Assembly: GCF_026011715.1 (NCBI RefSeq)
Contig: NZ_BRVM01000001.1
Span: forward strand, 283,278 to 347,277
Direction of reading: 5' to 3'
Source: Cytobacillus sp. NCCP-133
GTDB lineage: Bacteria > Bacillota > Bacilli > Bacillales > Cytobacillaceae
DNA length: 64,000 bases
Part shown: one piece after another, positions 1 to 8,354 of the stretch
Position numbering within the stretch: the first letter of the stretch is position 1
Layout: every line of letters starts with the position of its first letter
Notes under the pieces: model-generated
What the model saw: the letters and a program-made list of their open reading frames with translations, nothing else
The model's database searches: none
What the model was told of the DNA's origin: nothing
Made by a program: the position numbers and the translations under genes

Positions 1-1980
1 GACTCCAACCATGGTACCTGTGGATCCAGTTGGAGCAACTGTTAATAGATGGGAATTTCGGATCCCGTTTTCTAAAATGGATTCACGAATATCTTCAGGC
101 ATTTTCTGCATAAAGCCTGTTTCTGTAAAAGCTCTTCGCAATCGATTTGTCTCTTCTGCATTCTCTCCTGTAAAGAAAGGGAAGCTTCCTTTTTCCTTCG
201 CAAGCTCAACAGAGGCTCTGTATGCTGTCGTTGCAATCGTTTCAAACACCTTATCAATCAGTTCATTTCCTTCTTCTGAACCGTACTCAGTTTCACAATA
301 GATCAGCAAGTCATGAAGTCCCATAACGCCAAGTCCAACACGGCGCTCACCCAATGCCTGCTTTTTGTTCTCTTCAAGAAAATACGGTGTTGCATCTATT
401 ACATTATCCTGCATGCGAATGCCCACTTCAACAGTACGCTTAAGCTTATCAAAGTTTACTGTTTTATTTTCCTTGTCTGCCATTTCTGCCAGGTTTACTG
501 CTGCAAGGTTACAGACAGAATATGGTGCGAGAGGCTGTTCCCCACATGGGTTAGTTGCTACAACCTTTTGTCCATAAGCCTGTGCATTTGTCATGTCATT
601 AGCATTATCGATAAAGAAAATCCCAGGCTCTGCTGAGTATGTTGCACAGATATTAATCAGGTTCCAAAGTTCTTTCGCTTTAATTTTGCGGTGAACGCGA
701 ACTTTATAGCCAAGCTTTTCCCATTCTCTGACGTCGCCGACATTGTGCCATTCTTCATTATAAACCTTCATCATCTCGGCATCGTAAGATTCTACATCTG
801 GGAAACGAAGCTCATACTCTGCATCATTTTCAACTGCATTCATAAATTCTTTTGTCAGGCAAACTGAAATGTTTGCGCCTGTCAGAAATTCAGAATTATG
901 GACATTGTAAGTTCCGCCAGTTGCCAGCTTTTCTTCTGCATCTTTAATGATTTTCTCGCTGAATCCGCCGAAGCCTGGAATGCTCATGTAATTCACAATT
1001 CCCTGGTACATGGCGATTTCCTGTTCAGTGAATGGAGTAAAATTTAATTTTTCTTTTGCATATTTTTTAATTGTTTCATCGTTTGTATTTTCAAGAAGGA
1101 ATTTTAGGATTCTCGGATTTTGCATTTTCGAGATGATGAACTCGATAATGTCAGGATGCCAGTCAGATAGCATAATCATCTGGGCACCCCTGCGTGACCC
1201 TCCCTGCTCTACAAGATGCGTCAGTTTCGCTATATCATCCAGCCAGGAAACCGAGCCGGAAGATTTTCCGTTGACCCCTTTCGCCAGTGTGTTGCGAGGT
1301 CTTAGCGTAGAACCGTTTGTTCCAACTCCGCCTCCTCGGCTCATGATTTCCATTACCTGTTTGCGGTGTTCAGAGATTCCTTCGCGGGAATCCTGTACAA
1401 AAGGCATTACATAGCAATTGAAATACGTTACATCTGTGTCTGCACCTGCTCCGTATAAAACACGGCCTGCTGGAATAAAGTTAAGGTTCTTTAATTCCTG
1501 ATAGAATTTTTCAAACCATTCTTTTCTCTTTTCTTCTGTCTTTTCTACGGATGCAAGGCCTTGGGCATTACGCTTGGCAATTTGCTCGTAATAGATTTCA
1601 AGCGGTTTTTCGATAACATCCAGCGGCTTTGTAATGATTCCTGTCTTTGCTTCTTCGGGATCATTGAGGACTCCTCTGTAATCTTCTTCAATTAAAACTT
1701 TTGCTGTTTTGTTTTCCCAGTCAATATCCAGGATAAAGCCGAGACCGCGTGCAGGGAATTTCGGATCTTCTTTGATAGTGAGGACAACGAAATCACCGTT
1801 TGTCAGAGTAACTTTCTCAGTATCTTTGAAAGTGTATCTGTCAAGCATGACTAAACGTGAAACACCTTTGTGGGTCATTTTCATATCCGGGGTTACAGGG
1901 TGAACCTGAGGGAATATACGGATGTCCTTGTTTAAACGATCAATGTTCAATTTCATTTTTTGTCCTAGCGCAACAGACAT
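1..1980 (-). CDS. nrdJ: Vitamin B12-dependent (class II) ribonucleotide reductase, C-terminus beyond window
   Basis: Reduces ribonucleotides to deoxyribonucleotides using adenosylcobalamin to make the active-site thiyl radical, so it needs no oxygen or separate radical subunit. I translated 660 codons from the ATG at 1978-1980 with no stop before the window edge, so the gene is cut by the window. Visible are the N-terminal YFNCYVMPF segment (one redox cysteine), the GGGVGTNGS stretch, the NPCGEQPL active-site loop and, near the edge, APTGSTGTM. A GAAGGAG ribosome site lies 7 bases before the ATG. Upstream are two NrdR-type boxes. The next gene upstream, lipM, is separated by a terminator, so this is probably its own transcript. 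Class II identity rests on the overall NrdJ-like sequence; confidence is high. Confidence 0.93.
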   Translation of the reverse strand, partial: MSVALGQKMKLNIDRLNKDIRIFPQVHPVTPDMKMTHKGVSRLVMLDRYTFKDTEKVTLTNGDFVVLTIKEDPKFPARGLGFILDIDWENKTAKVLIEEDYRGVLNDPEEAKTGIITKPLDVIEKPLEIYYEQIAKRNAQGLASVEKTEEKRKEWFEKFYQELKNLNFIPAGRVLYGAGADTDVTYFNCYVMPFVQDSREGISEHRKQVMEIMSRGGGVGTNGSTLRPRNTLAKGVNGKSSGSVSWLDDIAKLTHLVEQGGSRRGAQMIMLSDWHPDIIEFIISKMQNPRILKFLLENTNDETIKKYAKEKLNFTPFTEQEIAMYQGIVNYMSIPGFGGFSEKIIKDAEEKLATGGTYNVHNSEFLTGANISVCLTKEFMNAVENDAEYELRFPDVESYDAEMMKVYNEEWHNVGDVREWEKLGYKVRVHRKIKAKELWNLINICATYSAEPGIFFIDNANDMTNAQAYGQKVVATNPCGEQPLAPYSVCNLAAVNLAEMADKENKTVNFDKLKRTVEVGIRMQDNVIDATPYFLEENKKQALGERRVGLGVMGLHDLLIYCETEYGSEEGNELIDKVFETIATTAYRASVELAKEKGSFPFFTGENAEETNRLRRAFTETGFMQKMPEDIRESILENGIRNSHLLTVAPTGSTGTMVGV

Positions 1981-2041
1981 TGTTACAACTCCTTCGATTT
2001 AAATTCTTGCAATAATTCTTTATGTTGTGTAATCACTTTTA

Positions 2042-2070
2042 TAGATAGTTCAACTCTAGCTGTGTTTCAA
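2042..2070 (-). promoter_or_regulatory. Candidate sigma-A promoter for nrdJ
   Basis: On the minus strand TTGAAA (2065-2070) is followed after 17 bases by TATCTA (2042-2047). The -10 is weak, so this is a suggestion only. The NrdR-like boxes lie 35 to 83 bases further upstream. Confidence 0.35.
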
Positions 2071-2104
2071 GATTACCCTAAAGTTACCATACCTCAAACC
2101 CCAA

Positions 2105-2153
2105 AATCAACATATAGTGTTTAAATTATTTTCGACACCACTACATATTGTGG
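2105..2153 (-). promoter_or_regulatory. Two NrdR-box-like operators upstream of nrdJ
   Basis: Read on the minus strand, CCACAATATGTAGTGG (2138-2153) is an almost perfect palindrome of the NrdR type (consensus about ACACwATATnTwGTGT). A second box, ACACTATATGTTGATT, lies at 2105-2120. Their starts are 33 bases apart, close to three helical turns, as is usual for paired NrdR sites. NrdR represses ribonucleotide reductase genes; the position before nrdJ fits. Confidence 0.72.
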
Positions 2154-2315
2154 TTGAAGTGAAGTGGATTTGTTTTTGTCAAACTTAAAAAATACTAGAT
2201 TTTAAAGAAAACAAGAGGGAATGACAGGTTTAAGACAAATAACGATAAATTTTCATAAATTTCGAGACTTGCACTTTTTGTATATTTAAATTGGCAAAAT
2301 ATTCATTATAAAAGA

Positions 2316-2338
2316 AAAAAGCGACAGGGCCGCTTTTA
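2316..2338 (-). terminator. Rho-independent terminator of lipM
   Basis: On the minus strand AAAAGCG and CGCTTTT pair around a 7-base loop and run into a T tract. The stem begins inside the lipM stop codon. Confidence 0.75.
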
Positions 2339-3172
2339 TCTCTTATAATTCCAATCATCATTTTCATACCGCTCTTTAGCAATTTTTTCAACGTAATCCA
2401 TTTCTTCAGCTGTCAGCTCATATGGTTCCAGTTCAATATTCAGGCCTTCTTCAAAACCTTTTTTGAATGCTTTCTTAGCTTGGGCTAGCGTAATTTTTTC
2501 AGTTGTCAGTTCATTCATGGCAACAGCTTTATTTTTAAACGCTTTCTGCATCCTCTCTTTTACTCTTTCGTTAGGATACTTAAATAAGCTAAAAAGCTTG
2601 TCTTCATCCAAATCAAGCAAAATGGAGCCATGCTGCAGGATTACCCCTTTTTGCCTCGTTTGGGCACTTCCAGCTACCTTTCGCCCCTCTACAACAAGCT
2701 CATACCAGCTCGGGGCATCAAAACAAACAGCGGAGCGCGGATTTTTTAGAGAATCCCTTTCCTCAGCTGTTTTAGGAACAGCAAAATAAGCCTCCATTTC
2801 AAGGGCATGAAAACCTTTCAGTATTCCTTCTGAAATGACTCTGTAAGCCTCTGTTACCGTCTTCGGCATATTAGAGTGCGCTTCAGGAACAATTACACTG
2901 TATGTAAGTTCATGTTCATGCAGAACACCCCTGCCTCCTGTAGGCCGGCGTACAAATCCCAAGCCATGCTTCTTTACAGCCTCCATATCTATTTCTTTCT
3001 CAACCTTTTGGAAGTAACCGATTGAAAGGGTAGCAGGATTCCAGCCATAAAATCGAATGACCGGAGGCATTTTGCCCTCACTGTTCCAATCGAGAAGGGC
3101 TTCATCCAAAGCCATATTAAAAGAGGGAGATCCCTCTCCTGAATCAATAAAACGCCAAACTTCTTTAGTCAT
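2336..3172 (-). CDS. lipM: Octanoyl-[GcvH]:protein N-octanoyltransferase LipM
   Basis: Transfers octanoate from acyl carrier protein to the glycine cleavage H protein, the first step of lipoate assembly in Bacillus. The 278-residue product has the length of B. subtilis LipM (YqhM) and shows the lipoyl-ligase/BirA fold signatures: [18 protein letters not shown] near residues 75-92, the expected nucleophile Cys150 in the SAVCFD motif, and the KVAGSAQTR lysine motif just after. The start has GAGGG six bases upstream. It sits close to the glycine cleavage operon that uses its product. A terminator overlaps the stop codon. Confidence is high because motif, length and neighbourhood agree. Confidence 0.93.
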   Translation of the reverse strand: MTKEVWRFIDSGEGSPSFNMALDEALLDWNSEGKMPPVIRFYGWNPATLSIGYFQKVEKEIDMEAVKKHGLGFVRRPTGGRGVLHEHELTYSVIVPEAHSNMPKTVTEAYRVISEGILKGFHALEMEAYFAVPKTAEERDSLKNPRSAVCFDAPSWYELVVEGRKVAGSAQTRQKGVILQHGSILLDLDEDKLFSLFKYPNERVKERMQKAFKNKAVAMNELTTEKITLAQAKKAFKKGFEEGLNIELEPYELTAEEMDYVEKIAKERYENDDWNYKR

Positions 3173-3219
3173 ATGTAACCCTCATTTTCAGATTCTTTAA
3201 CCACTTACATGCGGTTAAT

Positions 3220-3247
3220 AGTCTACCAAAATTCATGCAAAATTCAA
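3220..3247 (-). promoter_or_regulatory. Candidate sigma-A promoter for lipM
   Basis: Minus strand: TTGAAT (3242-3247), 16-base spacer, TAGACT (3220-3225), with a TG one base before the -10 (extended -10). About 48 bases upstream of the lipM ATG. Confidence 0.45.
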
Positions 3248-3285
3248 AGCAAGTTGAATTTCCAAAATAAATTTAACAGATTCCC

Positions 3286-3315
3286 TTTACTCCCATAACG
3301 AATGGCTTATATAAT
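3286..3315 (+). promoter_or_regulatory. Candidate sigma-A promoter for yqhL
   Basis: TTTACT (3286-3291), 18-base spacer, perfect TATAAT (3310-3315), 38 bases before the TTG start of yqhL. Confidence 0.5.
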
Positions 3316-3353
3316 AAAGTTGGCTTAGCTAAGTGTGAAAGGAGAAAGACATA

Positions 3354-3737
3354 TTGGAAACACTTTATTTCATTCTGATCATTTTAGGTGCAATTATTAC
3401 CTATTCTGTCGTTACCTGGCTTTATCAGCGCAGGATTGTTAAAACGCTTACTGAAAACCAGTTTCGTGAAGGTTATAGAAAAGCACAATTAATTGATGTC
3501 CGTGAACCTAATGAATTTGAAAACGGCCACATCCTAGGTGCGCGAAATATCCCGCTTTCACAAATGAAGATGCGCATGAAAGAACTGCGTTCGGACAAGC
3601 CTGTCTATATATATTGCCAGAGCGGGATGAGAAGTGCGAGGGCTGCCCAGTTTTTGCATCGAAGAGGCTATAAAGACCTTTCACACCTGCAGGGCGGATT
3701 TAAAAAATGGTCCGGCAAAGTGAAAGCGAAAAAATAA
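3354..3737 (+). CDS. yqhL: Membrane-anchored rhodanese-like protein YqhL
   Basis: A single-domain rhodanese (sulfurtransferase fold) behind one N-terminal membrane segment (about residues 3-23). The active-site loop is CQSGMRS with Cys88, preceded by the typical LIDVREPNEFENGHI element near residue 46. Family members move sulfur or act as redox/phosphatase-like proteins; the substrate here is unknown. The 127-residue length matches YqhL of B. subtilis, and the position beside lipM is conserved. It begins at a TTG with AAAGGAG eight bases upstream. It faces gcvPB convergently. Confidence 0.88.
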   Translation: METLYFILIILGAIITYSVVTWLYQRRIVKTLTENQFREGYRKAQLIDVREPNEFENGHILGARNIPLSQMKMRMKELRSDKPVYIYCQSGMRSARAAQFLHRRGYKDLSHLQGGFKKWSGKVKAKK

Positions 3738-3837
3738 TAGCAATATTTTAGGCCCTTCCACTCTTGGCAGGGTCTCTTGATTATTTAGAATCAAAAAAAC
3801 TGCTGCAAAGGTCCTTTTTCCTTCATATTAGACATCT

Positions 3838-3945
3838 ATTCCCTCATTTTTCTGCTTATTTCCCCAATTTTTTCTATTCCCGAGTTTTTCGCGTTCATTC
3901 CCCAAATCCCCTACTTTAATCCCGAATCTTTTAATTTCTTCCCAT
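3838..3945. repeat. Degenerate tandem repeat, about 21-bp period
   Basis: Between the convergent ends of yqhL and gcvPB, CCC cores preceded by TT or AT recur at 3841, 3862, 3879, 3900, 3921 and 3941, so steps are 21, 17, 21, 21 and 20 bases. Between cores the sequence is T-rich. On the minus strand the unit reads roughly GGGAATAAA plus an A-rich spacer. No coding frame was seen. Confidence 0.6.
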
Positions 3946-3973
3946 AATTCATAATAAAGCGTTTAAGACACAA

Positions 3974-4002
3974 AAAAGAGTGCCCATTAGGACACTCTTT
4001 TA
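3974..4002 (-). terminator. Terminator of the gcv operon
   Basis: Minus strand: AAAAGAGTG pairs with CACTCTTTT around a short loop and is followed by a T run; five bases after the gcvPB stop. Confidence 0.88.
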
Positions 4003-4006
4003 CATA

Positions 4007-5467
4007 TTATTGCCTTTGATAGCAAAGCACAGGCTTGCGTGCTGCCATTGTTTCGTCAAGGCGGCCGATTACTGTTGTATGAGGAGCTTCCTGCACGATT
4101 TCAGGGTTTTCCTCGGCTTCTTTTGCAATTTGGATCATGGCATCAACGAAGGCATCCAATGTTTCCTTTGATTCTGTCTCAGTCGGTTCGATCATGATAC
4201 ACTCTTCTACATTTAGCGGGAAGTAGATGGTTGGCGGATGATAGCCAAAGTCAAGAAGACGTTTGGCAATATCGAGTGTACGGACACCCAGCTTCTTCTG
4301 GCGCTTTCCGCTCAAGACGAATTCATGCTTGCAATGTCTGTCAAATGGAAGGTCAAAGAATGGTGCAAGCCTTCTCATCATATAGTTTGCATTCAATACG
4401 GCATACTCTGTTACAGCCTTAAGTCCATCTGGGCCCATTGTGCGGATATATGTGTATGCACGCACATTGATACCAAAGTTTCCGTAATAAGGCTTCACAC
4501 GGCCGATTGATTGCGGACGGTCATAATCAAATTCATACTGATCACCTTTTTTAACTAACACAGGCTTTGGAAGGTATGGAATAAGATCTTCTTTAACACC
4601 TACAGGACCGGATCCCGGTCCGCCTCCGCCATGCGGGCCTGTAAAGGTCTTATGAAGGTTAAGGTGAACGACGTCAAATCCCATATCTCCAGGTCGCGCT
4701 TTTGATAGTACAGCATTCAGATTCGCACCGTCATAGTAAAGCTTACCTCCAGCACCGTGGACAATCTCAGCCATTTCAAGGATATTTTCTTCAAATAGGC
4801 CCAATGTATTCGGGTTTGTGAGCATAAGGGCAGCCGTATCTTCGCCAACCACTCTTCTAAGATCATCTATATCTACTAATCCATTTTCATTCGATTTAAC
4901 TGTTACTGTTTCGAAGCCTGCAACCGTTGCAGACGCTGGGTTTGTTCCATGGGCAGAGTCAGGAACAATGACTTTCGTACGCTTAGTATCGCCATTTGCT
5001 TCATGGTAAGCACGGATCATCATTAATCCAGTCCACTCTCCGTGAGCACCTGCAGCCGGCTGCAGCGTTACTTCATCCATCCCCGTAATTTCAATTAAAT
5101 GCTCCTGCAAATCATACAATAATTCCAATGCACCTTGGACAGAACTTTCATCCTGAAGAGGGTGGATATGAGCAAAACCGTTAAAGCGGGCAACATTCTC
5201 ATTGATCTTAGGGTTGTACTTCATCGTACATGATCCTAATGGATAGAATCCGGAATCAACTCCATGGTTACGTTTAGAGAGAGCCGTATAGTGGCGCATG
5301 ATATCAAGCTCGGATACTTCCGGCAGCTCAGGCTCTTTTTCTCTTAAGTAGCCTTCAGGAAGAAGCTCGCTTAAATCTGTTTCAGGAACATCCATTTCAG
5401 GCAGACTATAACCGATACGGCCTTTCGTGCTTAATTCAAAGATGAGTGGCTGATCTTCCTTATGCAT
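4007..5467 (-). CDS. gcvPB: Glycine dehydrogenase (decarboxylating) subunit 2, P-protein beta
   Basis: Carries the PLP-binding half of the glycine cleavage P-protein, which decarboxylates glycine and loads the aminomethyl group on lipoyl-GcvH. The [18 protein letters not shown] segment holds the PLP lysine (about Lys273) and the glycine-rich loop. The open frame extends 10 codons further upstream, but [10 protein letters not shown] at 5467 is the better start: a GGGGGATTACC ribosome site precedes it and it matches the usual family N-terminus. The start overlaps the 3' end of gcvPA by 8 bases, so the two halves are translationally coupled. Length is 486 residues, normal for the split bacterial form. 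Confidence 0.95.
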   Translation of the reverse strand: MHKEDQPLIFELSTKGRIGYSLPEMDVPETDLSELLPEGYLREKEPELPEVSELDIMRHYTALSKRNHGVDSGFYPLGSCTMKYNPKINENVARFNGFAHIHPLQDESSVQGALELLYDLQEHLIEITGMDEVTLQPAAGAHGEWTGLMMIRAYHEANGDTKRTKVIVPDSAHGTNPASATVAGFETVTVKSNENGLVDIDDLRRVVGEDTAALMLTNPNTLGLFEENILEMAEIVHGAGGKLYYDGANLNAVLSKARPGDMGFDVVHLNLHKTFTGPHGGGGPGSGPVGVKEDLIPYLPKPVLVKKGDQYEFDYDRPQSIGRVKPYYGNFGINVRAYTYIRTMGPDGLKAVTEYAVLNANYMMRRLAPFFDLPFDRHCKHEFVLSGKRQKKLGVRTLDIAKRLLDFGYHPPTIYFPLNVEECIMIEPTETESKETLDAFVDAMIQIAKEAEENPEIVQEAPHTTVIGRLDETMAARKPVLCYQRQ

Positions 5468-6806
5468 GGTAATCCCCCATTTCTTTAACAAATGCATCTA
5501 TTTCTTCTTTTGTTCTTAACTCGGTTACAACAACAAGCATATGGTTTTCCAGATCAGCAAAATCTCTGCCCAAGTCATATCCGCCAATAATGTCTTTTTC
5601 AAGAAGGTTCTGGTTAACTTCTTTCACCGGCTTATTCAGCTTGATGACAAACTCATTGAAAGAAGGGCCTTCAAATGCAATTTCAAAACCATTTGCCTTA
5701 AATTGCTGTTTGGCATAATGGGCCTTTTGCACATTGGAAATGGCCATTTCCTTAACGCCTTTTTTTCCAAGAGCGGTCATGGCAACTGAGGCTGCAAGAG
5801 CATTTAATGCCTGATTGGAACAAATATTGGATGTTGCTTTATCACGGCGGATATGCTGTTCACGGGCTTGAAGCGTCAGAACAAAACCGCGGCGGCCCTG
5901 ATCATCTACTGTTTGGCCAACTAGGCGGCCAGGCACTTTTCTCATCAATTTCGATGTTACAGCAAAATACCCGCAATGCGGACCGCCAAAAGCTGTCGGA
6001 ATTCCGAAAGGCTGTGCATCTCCTACAACAATGTCTGCACCAAATTTCCCAGGAGGCGTTAAGGCACCTAGGGACAGCGGATTGCTTGAGACAACAAACA
6101 TGGATTTATGAGCATGGACGATTTCTTCAAGCTCTTTTAAAGGTTCCACCCTTCCGAAAAAGTTAGGGTACTGGACAATTACAGCTGCTATATCATCGCC
6201 AATCATTTCTTTCAAAGCTTCAAGATCTGTTACACCATCTTTTTGAGATATTTCCACTACCTCGATGTATTGGCCCTTCGCGTAAGTTTTAACAACTTCC
6301 TTGGATTCAGGATGAACCGCACTTGAGACCAGGACTTTCTTACGGCGTGTGCTCCCAGCACTAAGCATTGCAGCTTCAGCAAGAGCTGTTCCGCCATCAT
6401 ACATGGAGGAATTGGCTACATCCATTCCCGTTAATTCACAGATCATCGTCTGGAATTCAAAGATCGCCTGAAGTTCCCCCTGTGAGATTTCAGGCTGATA
6501 TGGGGTGTAGGCAGTATAAAATTCTGAACGGGACAATACATGATCAACAATGACAGGCATGTAATGATCATATACTCCTGCTCCAAGGAAAGATGTATTT
6601 GAACGCAGATCGGCATTTTTCTGAGCCATTCGAGTAAGCTCTTTCATTAGGGCTGTTTCAGATTTCGCCGGCTTAATTTTATATTCGCCTTTAAACCTTA
6701 CGTTTTCAGGAATATCACTGAAGAGTTCTTCAACAGAATTAACCCCGATTGTTTCCAGCATTGATTTCTGATCAGACTCTGTCATCGGTAAATAGCGATG
6801 TTTCAT
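5460..6806 (-). CDS. gcvPA: Glycine dehydrogenase (decarboxylating) subunit 1, P-protein alpha
   Basis: N-terminal half of the two-subunit P-protein; it pairs with GcvPB. It begins [13 protein letters not shown], the family start, with a GGGGGGAGAAAACG ribosome site. The open frame runs 18 codons further upstream, but that part is the low-complexity [10 protein letters not shown] stretch covering the ribosome site, so I rejected it. The product is 448 residues. It contains the fold-type I aminotransferase-like core (for example the [13 protein letters not shown] and SSNPLSLG segments) but not the PLP lysine. The operon order gcvT-gcvPA-gcvPB is the Bacillus one, with 16 bases between gcvT and gcvPA. 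Confidence 0.95.
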   Translation of the reverse strand: MKHRYLPMTESDQKSMLETIGVNSVEELFSDIPENVRFKGEYKIKPAKSETALMKELTRMAQKNADLRSNTSFLGAGVYDHYMPVIVDHVLSRSEFYTAYTPYQPEISQGELQAIFEFQTMICELTGMDVANSSMYDGGTALAEAAMLSAGSTRRKKVLVSSAVHPESKEVVKTYAKGQYIEVVEISQKDGVTDLEALKEMIGDDIAAVIVQYPNFFGRVEPLKELEEIVHAHKSMFVVSSNPLSLGALTPPGKFGADIVVGDAQPFGIPTAFGGPHCGYFAVTSKLMRKVPGRLVGQTVDDQGRRGFVLTLQAREQHIRRDKATSNICSNQALNALAASVAMTALGKKGVKEMAISNVQKAHYAKQQFKANGFEIAFEGPSFNEFVIKLNKPVKEVNQNLLEKDIIGGYDLGRDFADLENHMLVVVTELRTKEEIDAFVKEMGDYHA

Positions 6807-6822
6807 CGTTTTCTCCCCCCGC

Positions 6823-7929
6823 TTAATTTTTTTCTTTTTTATAGAAAGGTGTTGCTGCAATACTAGCTTTTAAACGTTTGCCGCGGATTTCCACTTCCAC
6901 TTCTGCACCAAGCTCAGCATGTTCTTTTTTAAGCAGTGCAAGGCCAATATTTTTCTTTAATGTTGGAGATTGGGTGCCTGTCGTCACTTCCCCGATAAGC
7001 TCTTCTCCTTTATAAACAGGGTAGCCATGACGCGGAATTCCACGGTCAATCATTTCAATGCCTACCAGTTTTCGAGGTACGCCATTTTCCTTTTGCTGCT
7101 TCAGCACTTCTTTGCCAATAAAATCAGCTTCTTTATTCACTTTGACAGCAAACCCGACTCCTGCTTCAAGCGGTGAAATATCAGGGGATAATTCCTGGCC
7201 ATATAGAGCAAGATTTGCTTCAAATCGAAGTGTATCCCTGGAGCCAAGACCGCATGGAAGTACACCATCTTCTTTGCCGGCTTCAAGAATTCCCTTCCAC
7301 AATGCCACTGCATCCTTGGCATCACAATATACTTCAAAGCCATCTTCTCCCGTATAGCCTGTTCTGGAAACAAGGGCATTCTTGCCGTTCAGCTCAACAT
7401 TCTGCTGGAATTTGAAGAAGCCGATTTCCGCCAGGTCTATGCTTTTAGCAAGTTTTTGAAGCACCTTTTCTGCAAGCGGACCCTGAAGGGCAAGCTGTGC
7501 CATATCTTCAGATAGATTTTTTAATTCTACATTGCCTTTAACATGATCTTGAAGCCAGTTGAAGTCCTTTTCAATATTGGATGCATTTACAACCAGCAGG
7601 TAATGGTCATCTTCTATTTTATAGACAAGTAAATCATCAACAGTTCCGCCATTTTCATAACACATGGCTGTGTATTGAGCACCTGAGCTCTTTAATTTTG
7701 AAACATCATTTGTCATCATTTTTTGAAGGTAAGCAAGGCTGTCTGTCCCTTTCACTTCGATTTCCCCCATATGGGATACATCAAAAAGGCCAGCTTTCGT
7801 ACGGACTGCTTCATGTTCTTCTTTGATGCTTGAAAAATGTACAGGAAGGTCCCAGCCTCCAAAATCGATGGTTTTTGCTCCATAATCTTTGTACACCTCA
7901 TATAAAGGTGTGCGTTTTAACTGTGACAT
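6823..7929 (-). CDS. gcvT: Aminomethyltransferase, glycine cleavage T-protein
   Basis: Takes the aminomethyl group from lipoyl-GcvH, releases ammonia and makes 5,10-methylenetetrahydrofolate. The 368-residue product has the GcvT signatures [13 protein letters not shown] near residue 48, the folate-binding region around [20 protein letters not shown], and [13 protein letters not shown] near residue 190. The start codon has AAGGGGGACGAG upstream. It is first in the operon and lies directly behind a tandem glycine riboswitch, so transcription is expected to rise with glycine. GcvH itself is not in the window. Confidence 0.95.
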   Translation of the reverse strand: MSQLKRTPLYEVYKDYGAKTIDFGGWDLPVHFSSIKEEHEAVRTKAGLFDVSHMGEIEVKGTDSLAYLQKMMTNDVSKLKSSGAQYTAMCYENGGTVDDLLVYKIEDDHYLLVVNASNIEKDFNWLQDHVKGNVELKNLSEDMAQLALQGPLAEKVLQKLAKSIDLAEIGFFKFQQNVELNGKNALVSRTGYTGEDGFEVYCDAKDAVALWKGILEAGKEDGVLPCGLGSRDTLRFEANLALYGQELSPDISPLEAGVGFAVKVNKEADFIGKEVLKQQKENGVPRKLVGIEMIDRGIPRHGYPVYKGEELIGEVTTGTQSPTLKKNIGLALLKKEHAELGAEVEVEIRGKRLKASIAATPFYKKEKN

Positions 7930-7972
7930 TTACTCGTCCCCCTTATATTCTTTTTAATTGGTCTAGGAACAT

Positions 7973-8018
7973 AAAAAAGGACAGAGTTCTCCTCGTTTTT
8001 GAGAAGATCTCTGTCCTT
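7973..8018 (-). terminator. Expression-platform terminator of the glycine riboswitch
   Basis: Minus strand: AAGGACAGAG and CTCTGTCCTT close a long stem with inner pairing of TTCTC and GAGAA, followed by T6. It lies 44 bases before gcvT. Its 5' arm overlaps the 3' end of the second aptamer, as expected if glycine binding prevents its formation. Confidence 0.85.
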
Positions 8019-8172
8019 GCACCTGAAAGTTTACCGAAACCGGCTTTCCCCTTGGGTGGCTCCACTAGTGAGCACTCTCCAGAGCTGCGTCAAACAAGAG
8101 TTCTTTTGCCTGAGAGATTCACAGGTTTTGCTTGCTCCTTCGGCGCTACAAATGTAGTCTCTCCCCTTGTAA
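8015..8172 (-). promoter_or_regulatory. Tandem glycine riboswitch (gcvT motif)
   Basis: The leader of gcvT shows two consecutive glycine aptamers on the minus strand. The first (about 8172-8091) opens GGGGAGAGAC and includes AGCGCCGAAGGAGCAA and the CTCTCAGGCAAAAG core. The second (about 8090-8015) opens ACGCAGCTCTGGAGAGTG and includes GCCACCCAAGGGGAAA and CTTTCAGGTG. Each has the 'GGAGAG ... CCGAAGG/CCCAAGG ... TCAGGcaaaAG/TCAGGtgcaAG' pattern of this class. A terminator follows. The arrangement is the known ON switch for gcvT operons in Bacillus. Confidence 0.95.
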
Positions 8173-8354
8173 TCATTCGCATTTATAAAATTTTCCAAGT
8201 TGGTCATACTTATACCAAACAGAAAATAGTGACTCCATTATTTCGGTTAACTAAATGTAATGTGTTAACTTTCTAAACTTTCAAAGCTATTATCATCCTA
8301 CCACCTAAACCCGGTTTGGGCAATATCTTTATATAGATAAAAGGAGCTGTTTTT

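Noticed and set aside
1981..2335. Cobalamin riboswitch before the B12-dependent reductase
   Set aside because: The leader is about 350 bases of AT-rich sequence and I found no B12-box-like (GCCACTG) core.
7830..8276. 148-codon plus-strand frame across the gcvT leader
   Set aside because: It is the complement of the glycine riboswitch and gcvT start; no ribosome site and no conserved sequence.
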